Shown piece after piece: positions 28,091-38,064 of a DNA stretch of 64,000 bases. The stretch is from Ectothiorhodospira shaposhnikovii (GTDB lineage: Bacteria > Pseudomonadota > Gammaproteobacteria > Ectothiorhodospirales > Ectothiorhodospiraceae), in contig NZ_JAJMLZ010000011.1 of NCBI RefSeq assembly GCF_022227765.1, positions 1 through 64,000 on the forward strand, written 5' to 3'. Under the pieces are notes generated by a model. It searched no databases. It had not been told where the DNA came from and was given only the letters and a program-made list of their open reading frames with translations. The stretch's first letter is position 1. Each line of letters starts with the position of its first letter. A program made the translations under genes and the position numbers.

Positions 28091-28419
28091 ACCTATCTCC
28101 TGCAAGTTTGCCGCCGTTGGCCCCCGCGACCATACGGGTCTTTGTGGCGGCGGTTAGCCCGCGGTGTCTTTAGGTGACGACCGCATGTTGATGACTCCGG
28201 TGAGTCGAAAATTCCGTTGATGCTATCCAGCCCGAACATTATGCACAATAACAGCAAGGTATGCTGCCATGAATTCGGGATTAAGTCGTTGTTTTCCCAC
28301 TTTAATAGTCGGTTATGGGCGGTAAACCCGGAGGGCGTGTCCGGGTCATGTCACATGATGCTGAATGATGGTTTTGAAGGCCTAAGGATGACAGGGATAT
28401 TTTGCAGGGAGCTTTGACC
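28091..28419. other. Intergenic region, AT-rich, no gene seen
   Basis: About 330 bases between the divergent zapG-like and ygfX-like genes. It is richer in A and T than the neighbours and likely holds promoters for both. I could pick out only isolated hexamers (for example TTTAAT near 28303) and no convincing -35/-10 pair, hairpin or small coding frame. Confidence 0.5.
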
Positions 28420-28887
28420 GTGGTCATGGTGACGAACAGTCGTGGGTATTTTGTGCGCTTGAAGTCCTCCGCGAAGGTCCTGGGAGGGCTGTTTCTGGTT
28501 CATATGGCCGCGCTGGCATCCGTCTGGAGCAGCGGCCTGCCGTTCTGGGGGCAGGTATCGGCCACCCTGGGCGGCCTGTGCAGTCTGGTGCTGATGGTGC
28601 GCCGGGTGGGTGTGGGGCCATTTCCCGGACAGTGGCGTGCCGTGGGTTGGGATGCCGATGGGACATGCTGGCTGGAGTCACGGGACGGTCGGCGGGTGAT
28701 GGCGCGGATCCTGCCCGAGTCGGTGGTATTGCCGGGGTTGATCCTGTTGTTGCTGCGGGATGAGACGGGGCGCCGCCTGCAACTGCCGCTGATCCGGGAT
28801 GCGGTGGTCGGCGGGGATCTGCGGCCGCTGCGTCTGCGCTTGCGCCGGGCAGCCAGGGACAGGCAGACTGCGGGGCCGGAGCCGTGA
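28420..28887 (+). CDS. YgfX (CptA)-like inner-membrane protein
   Basis: A small protein of the YgfX family: SRGYFVRLKSSAKVLGGLF, two membrane segments (to about residue 50), then a cytoplasmic domain with WRAVGWDADGTCWLES and LPLIRDA. In E. coli YgfX is encoded with SdhE and has been described as a membrane partner (earlier called the CptA toxin, acting on MreB and FtsZ). Here sdhE is 450 bases away on the other strand. GTG 28420 follows AGGGAG by eight bases; ATG 28426 is the alternative. Its stop overlaps a GTG of the next gene. Confidence 0.7.
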   Translation: MVMVTNSRGYFVRLKSSAKVLGGLFLVHMAALASVWSSGLPFWGQVSATLGGLCSLVLMVRRVGVGPFPGQWRAVGWDADGTCWLESRDGRRVMARILPESVVLPGLILLLLRDETGRRLQLPLIRDAVVGGDLRPLRLRLRRAARDRQTAGPEP

Positions 28888-28910
28888 TCACGGGCAGGAG
28901 CATGACCGTC

Positions 28911-29309
28911 ATGACCGAAACCAGAACCGACCTGGACTCGCTGCTGAGTCCTGATGCCCACCATGTTTATTCCGAGGCGGAACTGGATGCCATCGAGGCC
29001 GTGGACCCCGAGTTGGCATTGAGGTTGGATCGCGCCCAGACCCTGGCCGCCCGGATGCGGGAGGACGCACCGGCCCGGGGTGACATCGACGAGGCGGCCG
29101 TGCGGGCCGCGGTGGAGGAGGCGCGTCGGGTGCTGATGCAGGATGGCGGCGATATCGAGTATCTGCACCTGGAGGGACGGACGGTGATCGTCCGTCTCAA
29201 AGGGGCCTGCGTGGGGTGTCCCCGCTCGGCGCTGGATCTGCGCAACATCGTCGAGCGCTTGGTCAAGGCCCGTTGCCCCGGGGTGGAGGCGGTAGTCAAC
29301 CGTTTTTGA
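28911..29309 (+). CDS. Nfu/NifU C-terminal-domain Fe-S scaffold protein
   Basis: A 133-residue protein whose C-terminal 75 residues form an NifU-like (Nfu) domain with the cluster-binding CxxC in LKGACVGCPRSALDLRN and the family start VRAAVEEARRVLMQDGGDIE. Nfu proteins carry [4Fe-4S] clusters to target enzymes. The N-terminal 50 residues have no recognised fold. ATG 28911 follows AGGAG by ten bases; GTG 28884 (coupled to the ygfX stop) and ATG 28902 are alternatives. Being next to sdhB, whose three clusters need delivery, suggests but does not prove a link. Confidence 0.82.
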   Translation: MTETRTDLDSLLSPDAHHVYSEAELDAIEAVDPELALRLDRAQTLAARMREDAPARGDIDEAAVRAAVEEARRVLMQDGGDIEYLHLEGRTVIVRLKGACVGCPRSALDLRNIVERLVKARCPGVEAVVNRF

Positions 29310-29330
29310 TGTTGCGCAACAAAGGCGGGC

Positions 29331-29579
29331 TCAGCGCTCGATGAAGTGACGCCTGACGCGGTCGATCATCGTGGCCAGTTCGGCCTTTTCCACCGGCTCG
29401 CCGTAGAGGAGCCAGCGCTGGAGGTCGTCATCTTCCTGCTTGAGGATTTGCTCGAAGGTCTGCAGTTCCGCGGCATCCAGGTGTTCACCCTGGGCGAGCA
29501 GGAACCCCTCCAGCATGAGATCCAGCTCCTTGGTGCCGCGTCGGCAGTGCCAGCGTAATCGGGCGATATCGCTCATCAT
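29331..29579 (-). CDS. sdhE: FAD assembly factor SdhE
   Basis: An 82-residue protein of the SdhE/YgfY/SDHAF2 family that promotes covalent attachment of FAD to SdhA. The RGxxE motif is present in CRRGTKELDLML, followed by the typical FEQILKQEDDDLQRWLL. It is the last gene of the minus-strand sdh region, separated from sdhB by a 128-base gap with a strong hairpin. Confidence 0.95.
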   Translation of the reverse strand: MMSDIARLRWHCRRGTKELDLMLEGFLLAQGEHLDAAELQTFEQILKQEDDDLQRWLLYGEPVEKAELATMIDRVRRHFIER

Positions 29580-29642
29580 TCAGGACTCATGGACAGGCAG
29601 GAACGAAGTCCGTGGGGCAGGTCCGCCTGCGAACGGCGGCGC

Positions 29643-29684
29643 GGAAATCCCCGGCCGGATGCCATCGCGGCCGGGGGTATTTCC
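29643..29684 (-). terminator. Long hairpin between sdhB and sdhE
   Basis: GGAAAT-CCCCGGCC (29643-29656) pairs with GGCCGGGG-(GT)ATTTCC (29669-29684), giving a stem of 13-14 bp with a small bulge. It starts about 24 bases after the sdhB stop on the minus strand. No long T-run follows, so partial termination or mRNA protection between sdhB and sdhE is likely. Confidence 0.55.
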
Positions 29685-29707
29685 TGGGACGGGGATATCC
29701 AGCGGAC

Positions 29708-30484
29708 TCAGCGCCGGATCACCATCAGCTTCTTGATCTCCGCAATCGCCTTGGCCGGGTTCAGGCCCTTGGGGCAGGTGCGGGTGCAGTTCATGATGGT
29801 GTGGCAGCGGTACAGCTTGAACGGGTCCTCCAGGGCGTCCAGACGCTCACCGGTGGCCTCGTCACGGCTGTCCGCGATCCAGCGGTAGGCCTGCAGCAGG
29901 ATGGCCGGACCCAGATAGCGGTCGCCGTTCCACCAGTAACTGGGGCAGCTGGTGGAGCAGCAGGCGCAGAGGATGCACTCGTACAGGCCGTCCAGCTTGG
30001 CGCGCTCTTCCTTGGACTGCAGCCGCTCGGAATCCGGCGGCGGCGGGGTCTGGGTCTGGATCCAGGGCTTGATGGACGCATACTGGGCATAGAAGTGGGT
30101 CATTTCCGGAATCAGGTCCTTGACCACCTTCATGTGCGGCAGCGGGTAGATGTTCACATCTCCCTTGATCTCGTCGATGGCCTTGGTGCACGCCAGGGTA
30201 TTGGTGCCGTCGATGTTCATGGCGCAGGACCCGCAGATCCCCTCCCGGCAGGAGCGCCGGAAGGAGAGGGTGGAGTCCATCTCGTCCTTGATCTTGATGA
30301 CGGCGTCCAGCACCATCGGCCCGCAGGTGTCCAGGTCCACCTCGTAGGTGTCGATGCGCGGGTTTTCACCGCTGTCCGGGTCCCAGCGATAGATGTTGAA
30401 GCGCTTGACGTGGGTGGCACCCTCGGCCTTGAAGGTCTTGCCCTTCTTGATCCGGGAATTGATTGGCAATACAAACTGGGCCAT
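29708..30484 (-). CDS. sdhB: Succinate dehydrogenase iron-sulfur subunit
   Basis: Carries the three Fe-S clusters that pass electrons from SdhA flavin to quinone. [2Fe-2S] ligands: [16 protein letters not shown] plus the Cys in TLACT. The [4Fe-4S] and [3Fe-4S] ligands: [17 protein letters not shown] and [17 protein letters not shown]. Length of 258 is normal, with a slightly longer N-terminus. A 26-base gap separates it from sdhA. Confidence 0.97.
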   Translation of the reverse strand: MAQFVLPINSRIKKGKTFKAEGATHVKRFNIYRWDPDSGENPRIDTYEVDLDTCGPMVLDAVIKIKDEMDSTLSFRRSCREGICGSCAMNIDGTNTLACTKAIDEIKGDVNIYPLPHMKVVKDLIPEMTHFYAQYASIKPWIQTQTPPPPDSERLQSKEERAKLDGLYECILCACCSTSCPSYWWNGDRYLGPAILLQAYRWIADSRDEATGERLDALEDPFKLYRCHTIMNCTRTCPKGLNPAKAIAEIKKLMVIRR

Positions 30485-30510
30485 GGTCTTGCGTTCTCCT
30501 GAATCTGCGC

Positions 30511-32304
30511 TCAGTAGACCCGTGCCTTGGGCGGCACGACTTCCACGTCATCGCTGAGGGTGTACATGTGCACCGGGCGGTAGTCGAGCCTGACCTTGCC
30601 CTGTGCGTCGACCCAGGACAGGGTGTGCTTCATCCAGTTCTCGTCGTCGCGCTCCGGGAAGTCCTCGCGGGCGTGGGCGCCGCGGCTTTCCTGACGATTC
30701 ACCGCCGAGCGGATGGTGGCCACGGCGCTGCCCAGCAGGTTTTCCAGTTCCAGGGTTTCCACCAGATCCGAGTTCCAGACCAGGGAGCGGTCAGTGACCC
30801 GCACGTCGCCGAAGGACTGGAACACCTCATCCATGCGCTCGCAGCCCTTCTGCAGGGTCTCGCCGGTACGGAACACGGCGGCATAGCGCTGCATGCATTC
30901 CTGCATGTCGCCGCGGATGGAGGCGGTGGAGCGGCCGCCGTTGGCGTAGCGCAGGCGGTCCAGACGCTCAAGAGCAGCGTCACTGGCGCCGGCCGGCAGG
31001 TCGGGCACGGAGGCGCCGATGTCCTTGACGATCTCGGCGGCGCGGATGGCGGCGGAACGACCGAACACCACCAGGTCCAGCAGGGAGTTGGAGCCCAGAC
31101 GGTTGGCGCCATGGACGGACACGCAGGCCGCCTCGCCGATGGCCATCAGGCCCGGCACGATGTGGTCCGGATTGCCGTCCTTGAGGGTGACCACTTCGCC
31201 ACGGTAGTTGGTGGGGACGCCGCCCATGTTGTAGTGCACCGTGGGCAGCACGGGGATGGGTTCCTTGGTGACATCCACGCCGGCGAAGATCTTGGCGGTT
31301 TCGGCGATCCCCGGCAGGCGCTCGTTGATCACTTCCGGACCCAGGTGCTCCAGATGCAGGTGGATGTGGTCCTGTTTCGGACCCACGCCGCGACCTTCGT
31401 TGATCTCGATGGTCATGGAGCGGGAGACCACGTCGCGGGAGGCCAGGTCCTTGGCGTTGGGGGCATAGCGTTCCATGAAGCGCTCGCCCTTGGAATTGGT
31501 CAGGTAGCCGCCTTCGCCGCGCACCCCTTCGGTGATCAGGCAGCCGGCACCGTAGATGCCGGTGGGGTGGAACTGGACGAACTCCATGTCCTGCAGGGGC
31601 AGGCCGGCGCGCAGCGCCATGCCCATGCCATCGCCGGTACAGGTGTGGGCGGAGGTGCAGGAGAAGTAACTGCGGCCGTAGCCGCCGGTGGCCAGGACCA
31701 CCAGATGGGCGCGGAAGCGGTGCAGGGTGCCGTCTACCAGGTTCAGGGCCATCACGCCGCGGCAGGTCTCGCCGTCCATGATCAGGTCGGTGGCGAAGTA
31801 TTCGATGAAGAATTCCGCCTGGTGCTTGAGGGCCTGCTGGTACAAGGTGTGCAGGATGGCGTGGCCGGTACGGTCGGCGGCGGCACAGGTGCGCTGGGCG
31901 CGGCCTTCACCGAAGCGGGTGGTCATGCCGCCGAAGGGCCGCTGATAGATCTTGCCGTCTTCGGTACGGGAGAAGGGCACGCCGTAGTGTTCCAGCTCGA
32001 TGATGGCGGGCACGGCCTCGCGGCACATGTATTCGATGGCATCCTGGTCGCCGAGCCAGTCGGAGCCCTTGACGGTGTCGTACATGTGCCAGCGCCAGTC
32101 ATCTTCGCCCATGTTGCCCAGCGCCGCGGAGATGCCGCCCTGGGCGGCCACGGTGTGGCTGCGGGTGGGGAATACCTTGGTCACGCAGGCCGTCTTGAGA
32201 CCCTTTTCCGCCATGCCGAAGGTGGCTCTCAGGCCGGCGCCACCGGCGCCCACCACCACCACGTCATAGGCATGGTCGACAATCTTGTAGTCGCCCTTCA
32301 TCAA
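30511..32304 (-). CDS. sdhA: Succinate dehydrogenase flavoprotein subunit
   Basis: Oxidises succinate to fumarate with covalent FAD. The N-terminal dinucleotide fold is [19 protein letters not shown], the FAD-linked His lies in [11 protein letters not shown], and active-site blocks [23 protein letters not shown] and [13 protein letters not shown] are present. 597 residues is the normal length. The start abuts the sdhD stop. Confidence 0.97.
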   Translation of the reverse strand: MMKGDYKIVDHAYDVVVVGAGGAGLRATFGMAEKGLKTACVTKVFPTRSHTVAAQGGISAALGNMGEDDWRWHMYDTVKGSDWLGDQDAIEYMCREAVPAIIELEHYGVPFSRTEDGKIYQRPFGGMTTRFGEGRAQRTCAAADRTGHAILHTLYQQALKHQAEFFIEYFATDLIMDGETCRGVMALNLVDGTLHRFRAHLVVLATGGYGRSYFSCTSAHTCTGDGMGMALRAGLPLQDMEFVQFHPTGIYGAGCLITEGVRGEGGYLTNSKGERFMERYAPNAKDLASRDVVSRSMTIEINEGRGVGPKQDHIHLHLEHLGPEVINERLPGIAETAKIFAGVDVTKEPIPVLPTVHYNMGGVPTNYRGEVVTLKDGNPDHIVPGLMAIGEAACVSVHGANRLGSNSLLDLVVFGRSAAIRAAEIVKDIGASVPDLPAGASDAALERLDRLRYANGGRSTASIRGDMQECMQRYAAVFRTGETLQKGCERMDEVFQSFGDVRVTDRSLVWNSDLVETLELENLLGSAVATIRSAVNRQESRGAHAREDFPERDDENWMKHTLSWVDAQGKVRLDYRPVHMYTLSDDVEVVPPKARVY

Positions 32305-32685
32305 TCAGCTCCCGAAAGCAATGCGCAAAATGGCGACGATCCCGATGATCGCCAGCAGCCACGCGAGAAACGTCATGGCAATGAGCACGGTGAATTTCTT
32401 GCCTTCACTGTGCACGTAATCTTCGATCACGGTGTGCAGGCCCATCTGGATGTGGTGGAACATCACCCCGACGCCGAGGATCAACAGGACCGTGTTCAGG
32501 GGTTTGGCGGCCCAGGCCAGGGTGGCCTCGTAGCCCGCGCCGGCCAGGGTGGCCAGGCTGAAGATCAGCCACAGCATCAGCGGTACCAGGGCGATGGAGG
32601 ACAGACGCATCACCCACCAGTGGTGGGTGCCGTCCTTGGCGGAACCGAGGCCGCGGGCCCGGCCGAGTGGTGTACGAAGGCTCAT
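32305..32685 (-). CDS. sdhD: Succinate dehydrogenase membrane anchor subunit SdhD
   Basis: A 126-residue membrane anchor with three transmembrane segments and the heme-region His in MFHHIQMGLHTVIEDYVHSE. Together with SdhC it holds heme b and the quinone site. It ends immediately before sdhA. Confidence 0.93.
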   Translation of the reverse strand: MSLRTPLGRARGLGSAKDGTHHWWVMRLSSIALVPLMLWLIFSLATLAGAGYEATLAWAAKPLNTVLLILGVGVMFHHIQMGLHTVIEDYVHSEGKKFTVLIAMTFLAWLLAIIGIVAILRIAFGS

Positions 32686-32698
32686 GTGGATATCCCCG

Positions 32699-33076
32699 TC
32701 AGATCACGACGACCCAGAAGATCAGGGTCAGAAGCAGTGTGGTGGCCAGGGCGGTCCAGCCGGTGACGTAGACGCCCTTGATGGTCAGTGCGACACCCGC
32801 GTCCCAGACGAGATGGCGAATGCCGGCGCACAGGTGATAGAACAGCGCCAAGGTGACGGGGATCAGGATCGCGATCCCGATCCAGCCATGCAGCAGGGCC
32901 TCGGCCCGAGCGAACGCCTCGGGGCCGGCGGCCAGGGCGGCCAGCCAGTAGACCAGGATCAGGCTGGCGACGCTCAGGATCACGCCGGTGATCCGGTGCA
33001 GGATCGAGAGTACCGAGGTCATCTGCGGCCGATAGACCTGCAGATGGGGTGACAGCGGCCGGTTGTCGTTTGGCAT
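32699..33076 (-). CDS. sdhC: Succinate dehydrogenase cytochrome b556 subunit SdhC
   Basis: A 125-residue protein with three transmembrane helices. It has the SdhC signature RPLSPHLQVYRPQMTSVLSI, with SILHRITG, and the heme-ligand segment FYHLCAGIRHLVWD. Thirteen bases separate it from sdhD. It follows the SDHAF4-like gene by about 160 bases. Confidence 0.95.
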   Translation of the reverse strand: MPNDNRPLSPHLQVYRPQMTSVLSILHRITGVILSVASLILVYWLAALAAGPEAFARAEALLHGWIGIAILIPVTLALFYHLCAGIRHLVWDAGVALTIKGVYVTGWTALATTLLLTLIFWVVVI

Positions 33077-33237
33077 GGCTTGGAAGGCTCCGCTTGAAGA
33101 ATCCGCAGTGTGCGGGTGTTGACGGTCTGCGGCCCCGAACCCGTGATACGCATGACGCTCCGGGGCGGGGCAGGTCGTTCAGTCGTGCAATACTCGAGGA
33201 TAGCGGGTGCAAGAGTGCCCGGTGGTCCGGGCTGCTT

Positions 33238-33414
33238 TCAGAAGTCGGTGCAACGTCCGCGCTGTTCCCAGTCACCGTAGCGGGTGGGCTCGGGACCCTG
33301 GTAGCCCCCGATCTCGCGGGTGGACTCGGCTGTGACGGATGAAGGGGTATCTGTATCGTCCGCCTTCGACGCCCGGTCATCATCGGGCGTCGATGTGTGA
33401 TCTTTCTCGCTCAT
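33238..33414 (-). CDS. SDHAF4/DUF1674-family succinate dehydrogenase assembly factor (58 aa)
   Basis: The minus strand from ATG 33414 encodes 58 residues ending GPEPTRYGDWEQRGRCTDF then TGA. The block EIGGYQGPEPTRYGDWE, with the closing GRC-DF, is the hallmark of DUF1674, the family of mitochondrial SDHAF4, which binds free flavinylated SdhA and protects it before it joins SdhB. The acidic N-terminal 30 residues look disordered. Its place directly upstream of sdhC in the same direction supports the assignment. It was found by reading the strand; it is short but motif-rich. Confidence 0.85.
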   Translation of the reverse strand: MSEKDHTSTPDDDRASKADDTDTPSSVTAESTREIGGYQGPEPTRYGDWEQRGRCTDF

Positions 33415-33560
33415 GGATGTTCTCTATTATTCGCCACGATAGGGGCGTCCGGGTGCTTGCGGCGGCCGATGGTGATGTGAAGACACCGGCTGCGCCCCCC
33501 GTGATATGGCTGCCGCGCATGACGCGGCGCATCAAATCCGAGTATAAATAGCAGTTCTGC

Positions 33561-33582
33561 GCCGGACCCGCAAGGGTCCGGC
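33561..33582 (-). terminator. Hairpin downstream of psd
   Basis: GCCGGACCC and GGGTCCGGC form a perfect 9-bp stem around GCAA, starting seven bases past the psd stop on the minus strand. No clean T-run follows (TATTTATA occurs about 15 bases later), so termination efficiency is uncertain. Confidence 0.55.
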
Positions 33583-33588
33583 CTCGCC

Positions 33589-34455
33589 TCAGCGTCGCGC
33601 CAGGGCCTGGCCCATGCGCACCGCCTGCCCAGGCGCCAGTGCCGGCAGCCAGCCGGAGACCTGTTCGGGGAGTAGCAGGATGACGGTGGAGCCTAGGTTG
33701 AATCGCCCCATTTCCTCACCCCGCGCCAGGGTCGGCGGGTTGTCCCGGTGGTCCCATCGGCACGGTGTCCGGGGGCTGCGCGGCGTGACCTCGCCGGCCC
33801 AGACCGTCTCGATGGAAGCCACGTTGATGGCACCCACCAGCACCATGGCCATGGGGCCGAAATCCGTCTCGAACAGGCAGGCCAGGCGCTCGTTGCGGGC
33901 GAACAGGCCGGGTACGGTCTTGACCGTGAAGGGCGCCACCGAGAACAGGCGACCGGGCACGTATACCGATTCCCGCAGGGAGCCGTTCCAGGGCATGTGG
34001 ATGCGGTGATAGTCCCGAGGGGACAGGTAGAGGGTGATGAAGTGTCCGTCGGCAAAGGGCGCCGCCAGGTCTGCGTCCCCGCCCAGCAGGGCAGTGGCCG
34101 AGTAGGCGTGTCCCTTGGCCTGGATCAACTGCCCGTCGCGAATGCGGCCGAGCTGGCTGACGCGGCTGTCCGCCGGGCTGATCAGGGTGTCCGGGGCGGG
34201 GTCCAGCGGCCGGGCGCCGGGCTTGAGGGCGCGGGTGAACAGGTCGTTGAAGCTGGCGTAGCGGCTCGGATCCGATTCGACGGCCTCGGACATGTCCAGG
34301 CCATAGCGGCGAATGAACCACCGTGCCACCGGGTCCTTGTGCCGGGTTTCCCAGCGCGACAGACGGTAGACCAGCCGCGAGATCCCATGATGGGGCAGCA
34401 GATACAGGGGCAGGGCCTTGAGCCAGTCCTGCCAGTTGGCCACTTGATCGTTCAT
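33589..34455 (-). CDS. psd: Phosphatidylserine decarboxylase
   Basis: Converts phosphatidylserine to phosphatidylethanolamine at the inner membrane. The proenzyme cuts itself at the LGST motif ([14 protein letters not shown]) to form the pyruvoyl cofactor. [16 protein letters not shown] is the family block with the catalytic His. ATG 34455 ([20 protein letters not shown]) is the natural start; the frame stays open far upstream, but that part is antisense to prmB and hemN and is not coding. Confidence 0.95.
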   Translation of the reverse strand: MNDQVANWQDWLKALPLYLLPHHGISRLVYRLSRWETRHKDPVARWFIRRYGLDMSEAVESDPSRYASFNDLFTRALKPGARPLDPAPDTLISPADSRVSQLGRIRDGQLIQAKGHAYSATALLGGDADLAAPFADGHFITLYLSPRDYHRIHMPWNGSLRESVYVPGRLFSVAPFTVKTVPGLFARNERLACLFETDFGPMAMVLVGAINVASIETVWAGEVTPRSPRTPCRWDHRDNPPTLARGEEMGRFNLGSTVILLLPEQVSGWLPALAPGQAVRMGQALARR

Positions 34456-34497
34456 GGGCGTATTATTCCACACCCTGAACCGCACTGGCTGATTTCC

Positions 34498-35403
34498 ATG
34501 ACCGATTCCACCGCTACCGACGGGCTGCTGACCGTCCGTGACTTCATTCGCTACGGCATGAGTCGTTTCACCGCCGCGGGCCTGAGTTTCGGCCATGGCA
34601 CCGACAATGCCCTGGACGAGGCCGCCTGGCTGGTGCTTCACGCCCTGCACATGCCCCATGACATGACCGGTCCCTGGCTGGAATGCCGTCTCACCCGGGA
34701 CGAACGGGCGCGGGTGACGGAACTGCTGGAGCAACGGGTGCAGACCCGCAAGCCCGCCGCCTACCTGACCGGTCAGGCCTGGTTCATGGGGCTGGAATTC
34801 TTCGTCGACGAGCGGGTGTTGGTGCCCCGCTCCCCCTTGGCGGAACTGATCCAGCAGGGTTTTGCGCCCTGGATCGAGGCCGGGGCGGTGCATCGGGTAC
34901 TGGACCTGTGCACCGGCAGCGGCTGCATCGGCATTGCCTGCGCCCATGTGTTTGACGAGGCGAAGGTGGATCTGGGCGACATTTCCCCCGATGCCCTGGT
35001 GGTGGCGCGGGAGAATATCCGTCGTCACGGCCTGGAAGGGCGGGTGGAAGCGGTGCAGTCCGATCTTTTCAAGGGTCTGGGCGGGCGCCGCTATGACATC
35101 ATCGTCAGCAATCCTCCCTATGTGGACGCCCGGGACATGGCGGCCCTGACTCCGGAGTTCCGTCATGAGCCGGTGCTGGGACTGGCCTCGGGGCCGGACG
35201 GCCTGGATGCGGCCCTGGAGATCCTGCGGGGCGCGGCGGATCACCTCAACCCCGGCGGCATCCTGGTGGTGGAGGTGGGCAACAGCGCCCCGGCCCTGGA
35301 AGCGCGCCTGCCCGACGTGCCGTTCACCTGGCTGGAATTCGAGTCGGGCGGGGAGGGGGTATTCCTGCTGACCGCCGAGCAATTGCAGGCGCTGGATCTG
35401 TAG
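34498..35403 (+). CDS. prmB: Ribosomal protein uL3 glutamine methyltransferase PrmB
   Basis: A SAM-dependent N5-glutamine methyltransferase acting on ribosomal protein L3. The SAM site is [15 protein letters not shown], and the catalytic NPPY motif is [24 protein letters not shown] matches the family's substrate-pocket region. ATG 34498 starts just after a short divergent gap to psd; the longer open frame upstream overlaps psd and is rejected. 301 residues is the usual size. Confidence 0.94.
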   Translation: MTDSTATDGLLTVRDFIRYGMSRFTAAGLSFGHGTDNALDEAAWLVLHALHMPHDMTGPWLECRLTRDERARVTELLEQRVQTRKPAAYLTGQAWFMGLEFFVDERVLVPRSPLAELIQQGFAPWIEAGAVHRVLDLCTGSGCIGIACAHVFDEAKVDLGDISPDALVVARENIRRHGLEGRVEAVQSDLFKGLGGRRYDIIVSNPPYVDARDMAALTPEFRHEPVLGLASGPDGLDAALEILRGAADHLNPGGILVVEVGNSAPALEARLPDVPFTWLEFESGGEGVFLLTAEQLQALDL

Positions 35404-35538
35404 GGGTGAACCGTAAAACCGTCCCGGGATGGCCGTCGACTTGGCACAAGTCACCAAAATCCCCCAATACGTTCGGCACATCCGTCCCGAGCGGTTACAA
35501 TAGACAGTTACATTCCTAGACCGGGTACCAATGCCGTC

Positions 35539-36927
35539 ATGAGCTTGTCGCAGACCATCGATTTCGATCTGGACCTGATCAACCGTTACAACACGGCGGG
35601 TCCCCGCTACACCTCCTATCCCACCGCCGTGCAGTTCCACGAAGGTCTGGATGCCGATCGCTATGCGGAGATCGCCCGGGGCACCAACGCCAGCGGCCGT
35701 CCCCTGTCCCTGTATTTCCACATCCCCTTCTGCGACACCGTGTGTTTCTACTGTGCCTGCAACAAGGTGGTGACCAAGGACCGCGCGAAGGCCCGCCCCT
35801 ACCTGGATCGGCTCTACAAGGAAATGGCCCTGCAGGGCGAACTGTTCGACCGCAGCCGCCCGGTGACCCAGTTGCACTGGGGGGGTGGCACCCCCACCTT
35901 CATCTCCCATGACGAGATGATCGAGTTGATGGACAAGACCCGTGAGCACTTCAGGCTGCTGGATGACGATACCGGCGAGTATTCCATCGAGATCGACCCC
36001 CGCGAGGTGCATGACGACACCCTCGCGCTGTTGCGCAAGCTGGGTTTCAACCGCATCAGCCTCGGGGTGCAGGACTTTGACGAGACCGTGCAGAAGGCCG
36101 TCAACCGGGTCCAGACCGAAGCCCAGGTGATGAGCGTGCTGGACGAGGCCCGGCGTCTGGGCTTCCGCTCCACCAGCGTGGACCTGATCTACGGTCTGCC
36201 GCATCAGACTCCGGACACTTTCGGCGACACCGTGCGCAGGATCATCGAAGTGAACCCGGCTCGGATATCCGTATTCAACTACGCCCACCTGCCGGACCGC
36301 TTCAAGCCCCAGCGCCGCATCGACGAGGATGCCCTGCCCAATCCCGCCGACAAGCTCACCATCCTGCAGCAGACCATCCAGCAGCTCACCGAGGCCGGGT
36401 ATGTCTACATCGGCATGGACCACTTCGCCCGTCCCGACGACGAACTGGCCGTGGCCCAGCGTGACCACACCCTGTACCGCAACTTCCAGGGGTATTCCAC
36501 CCACTCCAACTGCGATCTGATCGGCCTGGGTTCCACCAGCGTGGGCGTGGTGGGCAACAGCTACAGCCAGAACCACCACGACCTGGAGAAGTATTACCAG
36601 TGCCTGGATGAGAACCGCCTGGCCGTGTTCCGGGGCGTGGAACTGGATACGGACGACCTGCTGCGCCGGGATGTCATCACCCGTCTGATCTGCCACTTCG
36701 AACTGGCGTTCGCAGACGTGGAGCGGGCCCACGGCATCGTTTTCGGTGACTATTTCGCCCAGGAACTGGAAGGACTCAAGCCCATGGAGGCCGATGGCCT
36801 GCTCAAGGTCACCAGCAACGCCATCACCGTGCAGCCCGCCGGCCGCCTGCTGATCCGGAACATCTGCATGGTGTTTGACCGTTACCTGCGCCAGGCCACC
36901 GAACAGCGCTATTCCAAGGTGATCTGA
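35539..36927 (+). CDS. hemN: Oxygen-independent coproporphyrinogen III dehydrogenase HemN
   Basis: Radical-SAM enzyme making protoporphyrinogen for heme without oxygen. The cluster motif [13 protein letters not shown] (CxxxCxxC plus the extra Cys) and GGGTPTFI are present. The N-terminus [20 protein letters not shown] is that of true HemN and not of HemW. 462 residues is normal. The 135-base leader has no convincing FNR box, although the enzyme type suggests use under low oxygen. Confidence 0.96.
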   Translation: MSLSQTIDFDLDLINRYNTAGPRYTSYPTAVQFHEGLDADRYAEIARGTNASGRPLSLYFHIPFCDTVCFYCACNKVVTKDRAKARPYLDRLYKEMALQGELFDRSRPVTQLHWGGGTPTFISHDEMIELMDKTREHFRLLDDDTGEYSIEIDPREVHDDTLALLRKLGFNRISLGVQDFDETVQKAVNRVQTEAQVMSVLDEARRLGFRSTSVDLIYGLPHQTPDTFGDTVRRIIEVNPARISVFNYAHLPDRFKPQRRIDEDALPNPADKLTILQQTIQQLTEAGYVYIGMDHFARPDDELAVAQRDHTLYRNFQGYSTHSNCDLIGLGSTSVGVVGNSYSQNHHDLEKYYQCLDENRLAVFRGVELDTDDLLRRDVITRLICHFELAFADVERAHGIVFGDYFAQELEGLKPMEADGLLKVTSNAITVQPAGRLLIRNICMVFDRYLRQATEQRYSKVI

Positions 36928-36929
36928 AC

Positions 36930-38030
36930 GTGTCGGGCAACACCATCGGCAAGCTGTTCACGGTCACCGGCTTCGGTGAGAGCCACGGGCCGGCCATCGG
37001 CTGCATCGTCGATGGCTGTCCGCCCGGACTGGCCCTGTGCGAGGCCGACCTGCAGCAGGACCTGGAGCGGCGGCGGCCGGGCAAGACCCGGCACACCACC
37101 CAGCGTCGGGAACCGGACCAGGTGAAGATCCTCTCCGGGGTGTTCGATGGGCGCACCACCGGCACGCCCATCGCCCTGATGATCGAGAATACCGATCAGC
37201 GCTCCAAGGACTATGCCGACATCGCCCGGCAGTTCCGGCCGGGCCATGCGGACTATACCTACCACAAGAAATACGGCCTGCGGGATTACCGGGGCGGCGG
37301 CCGCAGTTCCGCCCGGGAGACCGCCATGCGGGTGGCGGCCGGTGCCATTGCCAAGAAATACCTCCGGGAACGTTTCGGTGTCCAGGTGCGGGGCTATCTG
37401 GCCCAGCTCGGCCCCATCCGCGCCCGGCAGGTGGACTGGTCCGTGGTGGAGACCAATCCCTTCTTCTGCCCGGACCCGGACCGGGTGCCGGAGATGGAGG
37501 CCTACATGGATGAGCTGCGCAAGTCCGGCGACTCCATCGGCGCCCGCATCAACGTGGTGGCCACCGGGCTGCCCCCCGGCTGGGGCGAGCCCATCTTCGA
37601 TCGCCTGGACGCGGACATTGCCCATGCCATGATGGGCATCAACGCGGTCAAGGCGGTGGAGATCGGTGACGGCTTCGCCTGCGTGGAGCAGAAGGGCACT
37701 GAGCACCGGGACGAGATGCTGCCCGAGGGCTTTGCCTCCAACCATGCCGGAGGCGTGCTGGGAGGTATCTCCAGCGGCCAGGACATTCGCGTCAGCATCG
37801 CCCTGAAACCGACGTCCAGCCTGCGCATCCCGGGGCGCTCCCTGGACGTGGACGGACAGCCGATCGAGGTGATCACCACCGGACGTCATGACCCCTGCGT
37901 GGGCATTCGCGCCACCCCCATTGCCGAGGCCATGCTGGCCATCGTCCTGATGGACCATGCCCTGCGGCATCGGGGACAGAACGGCGATGTGTCGGTGACC
38001 ATGGCGGACATTCCCGCGGGACAGCCCTGA
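36930..38030 (+). CDS. aroC: Chorismate synthase
   Basis: Last step of the shikimate pathway (EPSP to chorismate), requiring reduced FMN. Signatures: [14 protein letters not shown], the [19 protein letters not shown] block and [18 protein letters not shown] 36930 starts two bases after the hemN stop and matches the family N-terminus ([19 protein letters not shown]). Confidence 0.96.
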   Translation: MSGNTIGKLFTVTGFGESHGPAIGCIVDGCPPGLALCEADLQQDLERRRPGKTRHTTQRREPDQVKILSGVFDGRTTGTPIALMIENTDQRSKDYADIARQFRPGHADYTYHKKYGLRDYRGGGRSSARETAMRVAAGAIAKKYLRERFGVQVRGYLAQLGPIRARQVDWSVVETNPFFCPDPDRVPEMEAYMDELRKSGDSIGARINVVATGLPPGWGEPIFDRLDADIAHAMMGINAVKAVEIGDGFACVEQKGTEHRDEMLPEGFASNHAGGVLGGISSGQDIRVSIALKPTSSLRIPGRSLDVDGQPIEVITTGRHDPCVGIRATPIAEAMLAIVLMDHALRHRGQNGDVSVTMADIPAGQP

Positions 38031-38064
38031 GCGGCCATCCCGCCGCGCCATCATGTAAAACCCC

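Noticed and set aside
33077-33237. Region between sdhC and the SDHAF4-like gene examined for another small gene
   Set aside because: No open frame with a plausible start; it is probably a leader or processing region.
35404-35538. FNR-box candidate upstream of hemN (TTGGCACAAGTCACCAA)
   Set aside because: The match to TTGAT-N4-ATCAA is too poor in both half sites.
34456-36732. Upstream two-thirds of the 1047-codon frame that ends in psd
   Set aside because: Only the last 288 residues match Psd; the rest is antisense to prmB and hemN.
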